Positions 24,219-32,861 of a stretch of 64,000 nucleotides of DNA are shown one piece after another. The translations under genes were made by a program, and so were the position numbers. Position 1 is the stretch's first letter; every line of letters starts with the position of its first letter. The notes below the pieces were generated by a model, which was not told where the DNA came from, made no database searches, and saw only the letters and a program-made list of their open reading frames with translations. The stretch comes from an uncultured Lachnospiraceae bacterium (GTDB lineage Bacteria; Bacillota; Clostridia; Lachnospirales; Lachnospiraceae). The DNA lies in NCBI GenBank assembly GCA_905209075.1, contig CAJLRL010000010.1, positions 1 to 64,000 of the forward strand, in the 5' to 3' direction.

Positions 24219-25613
24219 ATGGTAGTACAACACAACATGCAGGCAGCAAATGCCAACAGAATGCTCAACGTAACAACAAGCGCACAGTCAAAGAGCACAG
24301 AGAAGCTTTCATCAGGTTACAGAATCAATCGTGCAGCAGATGATGCAGCAGGACTTACAATTTCTGAGAAGATGAGAAAGCAGATTCGTGGTCTTGACCG
24401 GGCATCTACAAATGCACAGGATGGTGTTTCATCAGTACAGACAGCAGAAGGTGCCCTCACAGAGGTTCACTCAATGCTTCAGCGTATGAACGAGCTTGCA
24501 ACACAGTCTGCAAACGGAACAAACTCTAACACAGACCGTAAGGCAATACAGGACGAGATTGACCAGCTCACAACAGAGATTGACCGTGTATCAGAGACAA
24601 CAAAATTCAATGAGACATACCTCTTAAAGGGTGATGGAGCAGAGAAGGCTCATAATGTAAATGCACATGATGCAGGACTTGATGGTGTTACACTTACAGA
24701 TAAGGGTGATACAGTTGATGTTACATTAAAAGAGCTTAATGCTGGTGATAAAGTAAGTATTGCTGGTAAGAATTATACAATTGGTGCTACTGCTGCTGAT
24801 GCGCAGAAAATTGTTGATGCGCAGAAAGTCGATGGTAAAACTGTAACGGTCAATGGAACAACATATACATACAAGACTAACCAATGGACAAACGCTGATG
24901 GCTCTGCTGCTACTGTTGGTGGTGGTGCTGCTGGAAGTATTACAATTAAAGGCGGCGATGTTGTTTCTGATGGTACAAAGACATTAACAGCTATGAAAGA
25001 TGGAGCAAATGCGGCTGGAGCAGACGGTATTGATGATAACGATTCAACAGTAATCACTGCAGGAAAAGCATATCAGTTACAGACAGCTGAAATCGTAAAA
25101 GCAAGTAGTATTGGAACTGATATAGCGGCAGCTGTTAAAAATGGAGCAAATGCTGATAAAGATGCAACTGCAACATTCACCCTTAACAAAGGAACTGTTT
25201 CATACAAAGATGCCTTAAGCTTCAACCTTCACGTAGGAGCAGATGCTGACATGACAAACAAGATTACAGTCAACATCGACTCAATGAACTCAGCAGGACT
25301 TGGAGTAAAGGGTATCAAGGCTGATACAGAGCAGGATGCTACATATGCTATTGATGCAATTGCAGATGCTATTTCAACAGTATCTTCACAGCGTTCAGCC
25401 CTCGGTGCTGTTCAGAACCGTCTTGAGCACACAATCAACAACCTCGACAACGTAGTTGAGAATACTACATCAGCTGAGTCTCGTATCCGTGATACAGATA
25501 TGGCTGAAGAGATGGTTAACTACAGCAAGAACAACATTCTTGCTCAGGCTGGACAGTCTATGCTTGCACAGGCTAATCAGTCAAATCAGGGTGTACTTTC
25601 TCTTTTACAGTAA
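24219..25613 (+). CDS. hag: Flagellin
   Basis: A 464-residue flagellar filament subunit. The N-terminal D0/D1 domains (MVVQHNMQAANANRML..., SSGYRINRAADDAAGL, GLDRASTNAQDGVS) and the C-terminal D1/D0 (SALGAVQNRLEHTINNLDN, DTDMAEEMVNYSKNNIL, ending in SLLQ) are fully conserved. The central ~190 residues (about 145-335), exposed on the filament surface, are Ala-, Thr-, Asp- and Lys-rich and variable. No cysteine is seen. No obvious sigma-28 promoter was found in the 276-base leader. The 124 bases covering its 3' end and terminator recur 2.6 kb downstream. Confidence 0.97.
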   Translation: MVVQHNMQAANANRMLNVTTSAQSKSTEKLSSGYRINRAADDAAGLTISEKMRKQIRGLDRASTNAQDGVSSVQTAEGALTEVHSMLQRMNELATQSANGTNSNTDRKAIQDEIDQLTTEIDRVSETTKFNETYLLKGDGAEKAHNVNAHDAGLDGVTLTDKGDTVDVTLKELNAGDKVSIAGKNYTIGATAADAQKIVDAQKVDGKTVTVNGTTYTYKTNQWTNADGSAATVGGGAAGSITIKGGDVVSDGTKTLTAMKDGANAAGADGIDDNDSTVITAGKAYQLQTAEIVKASSIGTDIAAAVKNGANADKDATATFTLNKGTVSYKDALSFNLHVGADADMTNKITVNIDSMNSAGLGVKGIKADTEQDATYAIDAIADAISTVSSQRSALGAVQNRLEHTINNLDNVVENTTSAESRIRDTDMAEEMVNYSKNNILAQAGQSMLAQANQSNQGVLSLLQ

Positions 25614-25678
25614 TTTTATAATGTATTTGCGAAAAGCATGTAAAAATAGGGAGCTCCATCCGGGGTTCCCTATTTTTA
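25555..25678 (+). repeat. Direct repeat, copy 1 (flagellin 3' end plus terminator)
   Basis: These 124 bases recur at 28142-28265 with only two substitutions that I can find, one in the region after the stop codon and one in the terminator loop. Copy 1 belongs to the intact flagellin gene. Confidence 0.9.
25642..25677 (+). terminator. Flagellin terminator
   Basis: AAAAATAGGGA pairs with TCCCTATTTTT around a 14-base loop. Confidence 0.9.
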
Positions 25679-25694
25679 ATAAGAGGATAGAGAT

Positions 25695-27611
25695 ATGAAC
25701 GATTTTACGATATTACATTTGTCAGATCTTCATTTTAATGTAAAAAATAATATATTACCAACGTTAATGAATAATTTATTAGATGATATAGCAGAGCAGG
25801 CTAAATTTATTGACAATAATATTATAATTGTTGTTACGGGAGATTTGATTCACAAGGGAAACTATGAGTATGAAGCTTCTGTACTAAAATTCTTTCGGAC
25901 TCTTAGCAAAATAATAGGAGATAAGTTTCAAGATATATACATAGTGCCAGGTAATCATGACAAAGAGAGAAATGCAATTGATAAAATGATACTTGAAAAG
26001 TATGTATTTACGGCAAATGACAGCACTGCAAGAAAATTCAAGGCGAAGTATTGGCAGTATATAAGCTATGCTTTTAATAAGCATTTGAAATTGGTTAAAA
26101 ACATATATAAAATATTTTATAAAAAAAATTTCGCTAAACACATAATAGACGAAACCTATGGTGTTAATGTTACAGAAATAGGGGATATAAGGATTGCATT
26201 TATCAGATTAAACACTGCATGGGCATGTGTAGGAGACAAGGATGAAAGAAAATTAAAAATCGGTCTATTTCAGCTTATGGATATATACGAACAGTATGAA
26301 AGTAAAAAAATACCAAGTAACAAAGAATTAAAAAATGAATATACAATAACTATAACACTCGCCCATCATCCATTGAACTGGTTGGAGGGAAGAGAAGAAA
26401 CAAGAGTACAATCATATCTGCTTTCAAATGCGTTACTAAATACAGATATTTATATAAGTGGACATATTCATGATCGTGATGTAATTAATTTTCATAATAC
26501 TACACATTCTTTAAATACGCTTGTATCAGGTATCGGATGGCCGGATAGTGAGAATAATTTATCAAGTTCAGCATATGAACACACATATTCTTGGTATACA
26601 TTTAATCTTGATGTAAATTCTATAGATGTGTATGTACGGAAAAGTGATAAAGCAGGTACTTTTGAAACCGATACATCCATATATACACGTCCATTGTTTA
26701 AAGAAGAAGAAAAAATTGCTATGCCGATAAATGAAAACAAAACACAGGCATTTATTGAAATAAGTACAATAAAAGGCAGAACAACAAAAGTTGCATATAT
26801 GACAACAAAGTCATTAATTTGGATGAAGTCATATATGAATATAGCTATAAAAATAAAAGCTAAATTAAAGATGGAATTAGAAAAAATAAGAAAGCAGGCA
26901 TATGAAGAACTTGCTGGAGATATAAATAGTGAAAATTTGATGGATTTTCTATTGGGAGGAGATAGCACCGCAAGAGATGAGCTGCGAATGTCAATGGAAC
27001 AAAATGACGATGTAATTAATAAAGAATTTGATGCATTTTTAGGAGTTATATGCAGAGATATTTTAAAAATAATTGAAGATGAACTATATTTGCTAGATAG
27101 GAAAAATCATGATTTGAGAGTTCATTTCAGAAAACTTTATTTTGAGGAAAATAAATCTGTATACAAAAAACTCAGTGTAGATTGTAGCAATGGACGAAAC
27201 GGAACAGGTATGCGCCCTATTAATGGGGAATTAATAATGGCAGCCTTTGAAACAGCAACACCATTAATTGCATCAGTTAATAAATCAATTTGTAGAGAAA
27301 GTATCAATGATAATAATAAAAAGACCGATAAAAATAAAATATGGAGTGATTTTATCACGATGATACCACAATTTACTGGTAATGAGGTTAAATATAGAGA
27401 TGATAAAAATAATTGGAAAAGCATTCCGTGGATTACTTTTGGAGTAACAATATATAGTTGTATAGATAAAAGTCTGTTGTATTTAATGGACTACTATAGA
27501 TTTGACAAATTGGTAACAGAGAGTATAGATGAGTTTTTGTGGTTCTTCCCAGTTGTAAGAGAGTCATTTGATAAGTATGTAAAAACAACTGGAGAAAAAT
27601 ATGAATGGTAG
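25695..27611 (+). CDS. Metallophosphoesterase with large helical C-terminal region
   Basis: A 638-residue protein. Residues 1-270 form a calcineurin-like phosphoesterase with all metal ligands: D11-x-H13 (HLSDLHFN), GD50 (VTGDLIHKG), GNH88D (VPGNHDKE), H224-H225 (LAHHPLNW) and GH257-I-H259. The remaining ~370 residues are helical, charged and not recognised, with no membrane segment. The base composition is much more AT-rich than in flagellin, suggesting transfer. It overlaps a small partner gene and lies in the flagellin-AEC cassette slot. Candidate substrates are nucleic acids or nucleotides; defence is an inference from context. Start ATG 25695 follows AAGAGGATAGAGAT. Confidence 0.8.
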   Translation: MNDFTILHLSDLHFNVKNNILPTLMNNLLDDIAEQAKFIDNNIIIVVTGDLIHKGNYEYEASVLKFFRTLSKIIGDKFQDIYIVPGNHDKERNAIDKMILEKYVFTANDSTARKFKAKYWQYISYAFNKHLKLVKNIYKIFYKKNFAKHIIDETYGVNVTEIGDIRIAFIRLNTAWACVGDKDERKLKIGLFQLMDIYEQYESKKIPSNKELKNEYTITITLAHHPLNWLEGREETRVQSYLLSNALLNTDIYISGHIHDRDVINFHNTTHSLNTLVSGIGWPDSENNLSSSAYEHTYSWYTFNLDVNSIDVYVRKSDKAGTFETDTSIYTRPLFKEEEKIAMPINENKTQAFIEISTIKGRTTKVAYMTTKSLIWMKSYMNIAIKIKAKLKMELEKIRKQAYEELAGDINSENLMDFLLGGDSTARDELRMSMEQNDDVINKEFDAFLGVICRDILKIIEDELYLLDRKNHDLRVHFRKLYFEENKSVYKKLSVDCSNGRNGTGMRPINGELIMAAFETATPLIASVNKSICRESINDNNKKTDKNKIWSDFITMIPQFTGNEVKYRDDKNNWKSIPWITFGVTIYSCIDKSLLYLMDYYRFDKLVTESIDEFLWFFPVVRESFDKYVKTTGEKYEW

Positions 27612-27897
27612 AATTTTTATGGAAAAGAATCTAATAAAATTGAACGATGTTTTGAAAAGCGAAAATAAAAAAAAATACAGGGTAAATGTTAATTGGTTAA
27701 ATTGTTTACTACCTGTAGCTATGCGGAATATTGAACAATATGAAAAAAGGGAAATAGTAGCTGATCAATTTAGAAAAGCATTTAATAAAGCAGAAAATGA
27801 CAGGACGGCATATGTTTCAATGACTGTTGAGGAAATAAGGAGCTGTGCAGGTGGTGTGAAGACTGCACCCAAAAATGCTTTTTTGGAGATAAAATAA
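27601..27897 (+). CDS. Small unknown protein coupled to the metallophosphoesterase
   Basis: A 98-residue basic, mostly helical protein with no family I recognise. Its ATG (27601) overlaps the metallophosphoesterase stop by 11 bases, with GGAG six bases upstream inside that gene, so it should be translated by coupling; a second ATG at 27619 lacks a good site. The end (..CAGGVKTAPKNAFLEIK) stops exactly where an AEC-transporter remnant begins, so the gene could have lost its original 3' end. Position and size suggest a regulator, antitoxin or accessory subunit. Confidence 0.65.
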   Translation: MNGRIFMEKNLIKLNDVLKSENKKKYRVNVNWLNCLLPVAMRNIEQYEKREIVADQFRKAFNKAENDRTAYVSMTVEEIRSCAGGVKTAPKNAFLEIK

Positions 27898-28045
27898 GAA
27901 GTATATTACACACCGGTATCGTCACCATCGAAAAAAATGTAGAAGCGACGACCAGTTTTGTTGCAAATATTTCATCACAGACATATTTTGAAGCGAGGAT
28001 GCTTGTGGTGGCACCGGCAGGCATTGCCGTGAGAATGACACATAT
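27898..28045 (-). pseudogene. AEC transporter 3'-end remnant, copy A
   Basis: On the minus strand these bases encode MPAGATTSILASKYVCDE.. and ..TKLVVASTFFSMVTIPV, nearly identical to the last ~45 residues of the intact AEC transporter at 32922-33830. The start and membrane core are missing. It is joined directly to the stop of the 98-residue gene on one side and to a flagellin remnant on the other. Confidence 0.9.
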
Positions 28046-28200
28046 TTACAGGCGACTGGTTCAATTGATACAATATCAGATGCTATTTCTAAAGTATCTA
28101 AGCAGTGTTCAGAACTTGGTGCAGTTCAGAATAGACTGGAGAGTCTATGCTTGCACAGGCTAATCAGTCAAATCAGGGTGTACTTTCTCTTTTACAGTAA
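28046..28200 (+). pseudogene. Second flagellin, 3'-end remnant with internal deletion
   Basis: About 95 bases encode TGSIDTISDAISKVSKQC.. and SELGAVQNRLE, homologous to but clearly different from the flagellin at 24219. The sequence then jumps by deletion to the last 59 bases of the flagellin open frame (AGTCTATGC... to TAA), which are practically identical to the intact gene. The deletion removes the hinge between the two D1 helices and shifts the frame, so nothing functional is encoded. Confidence 0.88.
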
Positions 28201-28265
28201 TTTTATAATGCATTTGCGAAAAGCATGTAAAAATAGGGAACTCCATCCGGGGTTCCCTATTTTTA
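28142..28265 (+). repeat. Direct repeat, copy 2 (flagellin 3' end plus terminator)
   Basis: Second copy of the 124-base sequence found at 25555-25678, 122 of 124 bases alike by eye. Together the copies bracket the metallophosphoesterase cassette. Confidence 0.9.
28229..28265 (+). terminator. Duplicated flagellin terminator
   Basis: The same AAAAATAGGGA/TCCCTATTTTT hairpin as at 25642-25677 with one loop substitution; it insulates the ATPase-nuclease cassette from upstream reading. Confidence 0.88.
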
Positions 28266-28380
28266 GTATACTAAATTATGCCTTATATAAAAATTTTTCC
28301 GCTAGTATGATCTCAAATAGTGAAAAATAGTGAAAATAACGATAAAAAGGTATATATAGCTTACTTTAGGTAATAAAAGG

Positions 28381-28408
28381 TTTGCAAAACTAACATTTAT
28401 GTTATAAT
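28381..28408 (+). promoter_or_regulatory. Promoter of the ATPase-nuclease pair
   Basis: TTTGCA (28381-28386), 16-base spacer, TATAAT (28403-28408), 31 bases before the ATPase start; the ribosome site is TGGAGGCGG. Confidence 0.65.
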
Positions 28409-28438
28409 AGCTGTATATATCTTTATGGAGGCGGTAAT

Positions 28439-29626
28439 ATGTCATTGAAGGCAGAGAACATTTTTAAACCGGGAGCATTTCCAGAATATACATATGTATC
28501 CAGAAATTATGAAAATACAGGAATATCATATGAATTAAGGTTAAAACAGGCTTTAAGAACAGCTGGATGTCTGACATCCATTATAGGACCATCTAAAATG
28601 GGAAAAACCATATTATGTGAACAGGTTATAGGGTTGGATAATATTGTTGAAGTCTCAGGAGCAGACTTTAATGAAAACACTGATTTCTGGGCAATAATTG
28701 CAGCTAAGGTAGGACTACCTTATATGGGTGAAATTACTACAGAAAGAGCTTCAACAGAAGGAAAAAGTGAAGAAAGAGACAGTAAAAGTGAAAAATATAT
28801 TCTATCAAAAGATAAAATAATTCGATATTATATAGAAAATAATAAAATCCTTGTGATTGATGATTTTCATTATGCGTCAACGGAAATGCAGATGAAGATG
28901 GCACAACAATTAAAAGATGCAATTCGCCGAGAACTGAAAGTCGTTGTCGTTTCTTTGCCTCACCGAGCTGATGATGCAATTAGACAAAATGCTGATTTGT
29001 CAGGAAGATTAAGCCTGATAAATATAGAAACATGGAAAGAAGAAGATCTAAAAAAAATAGCCATAAAGGGATTTGATAAGTTAGAAATAAAAATAACTGA
29101 TAATATTGCAGAAAAATTAGCTGTTGAGTGTTTAACATCGCCACAATTAATGCAATATATATGTTTAAGTATTTGTACTTTGTTGGAGGATGAAAAAAAA
29201 CAGGAAGTTAACGATGAAATATTGGAAAAAGCTTATAGATTTACAACTATAAATTTTAATTATGCAGATGTAGTGAGCGTATTAATAAAAGGACCAAATC
29301 CAAGAGGACAACAAAGAAAATTATATAGAACAGTAGACGGAAAAGAATTGGATTTATATGGAATTATTGTTGAATCATTAGCAAAAAATCCACCAATGAC
29401 CGAATTAGATTTTGAAAGCTTTTATAATAGAATTTTTAACGTTATCGAGGAAAATGATAGGTTAAAACTGGAAAAGCAAACAGTTAGAAATCATTTAAAC
29501 CATTTGCAGGAATTATTGGAGGGAAAAGAAGAAATTTATCGTGCAATAGAATGGAAAGATGGGAAGGTTTATGTACTTGATCCATTATTTCTATTTTATT
29601 TAAGATGGGGAAGAATTAATGGATAG
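28439..29626 (+). CDS. AAA/STAND-like ATPase of a two-gene nuclease system
   Basis: A 395-residue protein. Walker A G50-PSKMGKT57, Walker B ILVIDD (137-142), a sensor-1-like strand VVVVSLPHRADD (about 168-179) and a likely arginine finger at R190 define an ORC/STAND-type P-loop ATPase. Residues ~300-390 form a winged-helix-like C-terminal domain (LEKQTVRNHLNHLQELL) ending in VLDPLFLFYLRWGR, a finish common in such regulatory ATPases. No membrane segment. Its last 8 bases overlap the nuclease gene, so the two are made together. Likely role: sensing and energy-dependent control of the nuclease partner. AT-rich, unlike the surrounding core genes. Confidence 0.82.
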   Translation: MSLKAENIFKPGAFPEYTYVSRNYENTGISYELRLKQALRTAGCLTSIIGPSKMGKTILCEQVIGLDNIVEVSGADFNENTDFWAIIAAKVGLPYMGEITTERASTEGKSEERDSKSEKYILSKDKIIRYYIENNKILVIDDFHYASTEMQMKMAQQLKDAIRRELKVVVVSLPHRADDAIRQNADLSGRLSLINIETWKEEDLKKIAIKGFDKLEIKITDNIAEKLAVECLTSPQLMQYICLSICTLLEDEKKQEVNDEILEKAYRFTTINFNYADVVSVLIKGPNPRGQQRKLYRTVDGKELDLYGIIVESLAKNPPMTELDFESFYNRIFNVIEENDRLKLEKQTVRNHLNHLQELLEGKEEIYRAIEWKDGKVYVLDPLFLFYLRWGRING

Positions 29627-30350
29627 GATAATTGAAGAATATATAGATAAAATCAAAGATATAGATAATGTAAATGAATATGACGAAATAATTAGAAAGC
29701 TAAACTATAGTCTAACAGATGAATATCCGGAAGAATTCCGTAGAGAGATTCAGCAAAAACAAAAATATTTAAAAAATAGATTTTCAGATGAGGCAAACAG
29801 AGAAAAAATGTTCGAGGCAAAAGAAAAAGTCATAGGATGTCTCAGACATTTTTTGTATAAGGAGAAAGCGGACGATTCGAGAGAAATACTAATAAAATAT
29901 TTAAATAATTTTCATGTATTCATGGAGGAGTTAACAGATAAAGAACCGGATAAAAGAGCAACCTTATCGTCAGAACAGCTTCAAATGATAAAAATAAAAA
30001 ATGAATATGATTTACAACATTTGTTGTATGCGGTATTAAAACCAATATATCTTGATATTAGAAGTGAGGTCACAGAAGATTCTGGTGTGGGGATGGTCAG
30101 AAGTGATCTGAAAATTCCACAGTTACAAGTTGTTGTAGAAACAAAATGTACAAGAGAAAAGATGCATTTGAAGAAGCTGACGGAAGAAATCGAAGCTGAT
30201 ATAGTGCATTATTCAGAAAAAAATATTATATTTTTTGTATATGATAAATGTAAAATCATAAAAGAAAGACAAAGTTATGAGAAATACTTTAATCGTACAT
30301 TTGATGGAAAAAATGTAAAAATAGTAATCCATCAACCAGTTAAGCTTTGA
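29619..30350 (+). CDS. PD-(D/E)XK nuclease, DpnII/MboI-like
   Basis: A 243-residue protein. The N-terminal ~120 residues are helical and charged, probably the interface with the ATPase. Residues 128-220 have the order of DpnII/MboI-type restriction endonuclease domains: NEYDLQHLLYAVL, IRSEVTED, then the active site D163 (VRSDLKI), E174-x-K176 (VVVETKCTRE), LTEEIEADIVHY and FFVYD. All catalytic residues are intact, so it should cleave DNA. There is no methyltransferase nearby, which argues against ordinary restriction-modification. Its start overlaps the ATPase stop (ATG 29619, stop 29624-29626). Its stop is followed directly by a short AEC-like remnant. Confidence 0.82.
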   Translation: MDRIIEEYIDKIKDIDNVNEYDEIIRKLNYSLTDEYPEEFRREIQQKQKYLKNRFSDEANREKMFEAKEKVIGCLRHFLYKEKADDSREILIKYLNNFHVFMEELTDKEPDKRATLSSEQLQMIKIKNEYDLQHLLYAVLKPIYLDIRSEVTEDSGVGMVRSDLKIPQLQVVVETKCTREKMHLKKLTEEIEADIVHYSEKNIIFFVYDKCKIIKERQSYEKYFNRTFDGKNVKIVIHQPVKL

Positions 30351-30377
30351 AGTATATTATACATCGGTATCTTCATC
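30351..30377 (-). other. Short AEC transporter 3'-end-like remnant, copy B
   Basis: Directly after the nuclease stop, AGTATATTATACATCGGTATC closely matches the sequence at 27899 in copy A and, less closely, the true AEC 3' end near 32936; on the minus strand it reads IPMYNIL, compare IPVCNIL in copy A. Only about 27 bases are recognisable. Confidence 0.55.
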
Positions 30378-30801
30378 TGAAGCATATAAGATAATGGAAA
30401 ATAGCATTTTTTGTTTTGGGGAATATATTACAGTTAACAGAGTTACCCGAAGTCTTTTGGAAATTGGGAACTACTTTTATATAAAAAGGAACGTGACATT
30501 TTTAAACAATGAAATGAACTTTAAAATAAAATTTATAAAATGAATTTGAAAACAAAATTTATGATGACATACGTTTATCTTGATGCTAATATACTATCAA
30601 AGCATTATATTTCTTAACTTTATACACGGTCAACTCATAAGAGGAGATTACTTCAATGATTCTATAATAAACAGAAATTTTCAATGCTTTAAATCACCAG
30701 AAAAATAGCAGGAAAATTTAATGTTTGTATAGAATTTAAGGGGAAGTTAGTCTTTAATCATTTTATTTTCCTGCCGATACAAAAGAATAAGGGGGAACTT
30801 A
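30378..30801. other. Non-coding AT-rich gap with one hairpin
   Basis: No credible gene. It contains an inverted repeat GCAGGAAAAT (30708-30717) / ATTTTCCTGC (30765-30774) whose loop of about 47 bases spans the region before the Rpn-type gene. The Rpn gene's ribosome site AAGGGGGAA closes the gap. Confidence 0.5.
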
Positions 30802-31734
30802 ATGGGGGTTAAAGACTCAAAGGCAAAGGAATATATTTCCGACAACGCCAGATTTAGCGACTTGTGTAATTATGTTTTATTTGATGGAAATAAGGTTATC
30901 AATCCAAACAGTTTAGTCGAGAAGGACACGACACAGGTTTTATCTGTATTTGGGATAGATAAAAAGCAGCTTGTGCTTCAAAAATGGCGTGACATACTAA
31001 AAAACGTAACTATAAAGTATGCGGATGATATGTATCTGGTTCTGATTGGAATAGAGAATCAGACAGATGTTCATTACGCAATGCCTGTTAAAGCGATGAT
31101 ATATGATGCATTAAGTTAAGGACAACAGATAAATGACGCAAAAAGGTCTCATGAAAAAGAAAAGGATTATGGATCGTCAGCAGAATTTTTGTCTGGTTTT
31201 ACAAGGAAAGATAAACTGGTTCCTGTTATTACAATAACGGTTTATATGGGGACAGATAACTGGGATGGACCTAGAAGTTTATATGAAATGATGGGGAATA
31301 TTGATAAGAATATATTACCGTATGTTTCGGACTATAAGATTAATCTTGTGGAACCGGAAAACATTACTGATTTTACAAAATTTGAAACCGGACTTGGGCA
31401 GTTATTTGAAATATTACAAAATGCATCGGATAAAAATAAAATGGAATCCGTATTGAAAAAGGATCCGGCATTTAAAAAGATAGATAGAGAGACGGCAGCT
31501 GCGATAAATTTATTCGCAGGAATGAATTTAAAGGTTAATGAGAAAGATGAGGTGGTTGATGTGTGTAAAGCATGGGAAGAACAGAAGGAATGTGGGAAAA
31601 TGGAAATGTTATATTCTTTGGTTCAGGATGGGACGCTGAAGGCAGATAAAGCAGCAGATAAAGCAAATCTGACGGTAACACAGTTTGTAGATTCAATGAA
31701 TAAGGCGGGATATAAAATACAAAGTACGATTTAG
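30802..31734 (+). pseudogene. Rpn-family recombination-promoting nuclease, interrupted by one stop
   Basis: Two open frames, 30802-31119 and 31120-31734, are in the same frame and separated only by a TAA at 31117-31119. Joined, they give a 310-residue Rpn/PD-(D/E)XK-transposase-like protein: LCNYVLFDGNKVI, VLIGIENQTDVHYAMPVKAMIYDAL (with the E-x-Q core), then LVPVITITVYMGTDNWDGPRSLYEM. The stop replaces the residue expected to be Tyr in 'YDALxYxxQ'. A single base change (TAC or TAT to TAA) explains it. The C-terminal part is otherwise undamaged, so inactivation is recent, or readthrough occurs. Confidence 0.85.
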
Positions 31735-31772
31735 GATAAGAACAGATGTATTACATTTGGGAGGAAAAATGT

Positions 31773-32861
31773 ATGTCATTAACGATAAGGGCAAATCAGG
31801 GAAACGCTATTGCGGCAGATAATGCCGGAATAAAAAAGAATGAATCGGCAGAGCAGATTAAGAAAAGAAATGTTGTGGATGCAAGGACTCTTATGATCGG
31901 AAACACAACAGATGAGAAAATTGATCAAAAGAAAAACAGTGTAAGAAATCAGGCTATGAAGCTTATACGTGATGCGTGGAAGAGCGACAACGATTCAGTT
32001 GACAGCAGAAAAGAGATGGAGGACGCACGTGCGCAGGCGCTTGAAGAAGCCAGAGATTATGAATCAAAGGCAAATGATATAGAAAAGCAGAAAAAGCAGC
32101 TTATGGAAGAGTATGGAATAGATCCGGATTCCGATGAACAAAAAGATCTGGAACTTTTGGAAAAATATCAGAACAATATGAGTGGTGCATCATATGATTC
32201 TTTTAGTGATCAGGAAAAAGAAAGATTAAAAGAATTACAGAACACGGATTTTACTGATTATCAGAAAAAAGTTCTGATGCTTAACTCTTCTAGGAATAGT
32301 ATGACATCCGTGGCAGACCAGAAAAAACGCGAAGCACTTATGTACAGACAGAATCTGACAGATGCGAAGATAGATCAGTTAAAGTCTCAGGATATGTTAA
32401 AGGCACAGGATGCAGCCGATGAATTAAATCAGGCAGCCGCAGATGATGCGTTTAATATGCTTATCGAGGAAGGAAAGGACACAATAGACAACAAAACTGA
32501 AGAAGAGAAGGAAAAAGCCGAGAAAGCCCAGGAAAAGAAAGATGAGCAAGATGAAAAAATTCAGGCTGCAAAGGATAGAAAGCAGATTCAGGAAGAACTT
32601 GTGCAGGAAGCAGCTAAAAACAGCATAGAAAATGAACAGCCGGATACGGAATCGCAGGCAGCCCAAAATAATAGGCAGCGTGCCCAAAAGGATATGATCG
32701 AGGGAGAAATCGATTCACAAATGATGGATGCAGACGCATCTGCGCAGAATAAGCAGGTGAACAACGTAGAAAAAGCCCAGACCCACATCAATAATATCAT
32801 GAAGAAAAATAATCTTATTAATGAAGATCTTAAGGGCATAGAGATTGATTTTAATTTCTAA
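31773..32861 (+). CDS. Coiled-coil protein of unknown function
   Basis: A 362-residue soluble protein, extremely rich in Glu, Gln, Lys, Asp and Ala with almost no aromatic residues. Nearly the whole length (about 55-345) should be alpha-helical coiled coil, broken around residues 105-150. The N-terminus (SLTIRANQGNAIAADNAGIKK) is Asn/Ala-rich and looks like a flexible head. No signal peptide or membrane helix. ATG 31773 is preceded by GGGAGGAAA; the upstream ATG 31746 is unlikely. Its location between flagellin-linked cassettes and the AEC gene might indicate a flagellum-related role, but no sequence evidence ties it to one. Confidence 0.7.
   Translation: MSLTIRANQGNAIAADNAGIKKNESAEQIKKRNVVDARTLMIGNTTDEKIDQKKNSVRNQAMKLIRDAWKSDNDSVDSRKEMEDARAQALEEARDYESKANDIEKQKKQLMEEYGIDPDSDEQKDLELLEKYQNNMSGASYDSFSDQEKERLKELQNTDFTDYQKKVLMLNSSRNSMTSVADQKKREALMYRQNLTDAKIDQLKSQDMLKAQDAADELNQAAADDAFNMLIEEGKDTIDNKTEEEKEKAEKAQEKKDEQDEKIQAAKDRKQIQEELVQEAAKNSIENEQPDTESQAAQNNRQRAQKDMIEGEIDSQMMDADASAQNKQVNNVEKAQTHINNIMKKNNLINEDLKGIEIDFNF

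Noticed and set aside
24122..24343. 73-residue frame overlapping the flagellin leader and start
   Set aside because: Shadow of flagellin and its structured leader; no ribosome site.
27782..28024. 80-residue minus-strand gene
   Set aside because: It is the truncated AEC transporter end running antisense into the 98-aa gene, not an independent gene.
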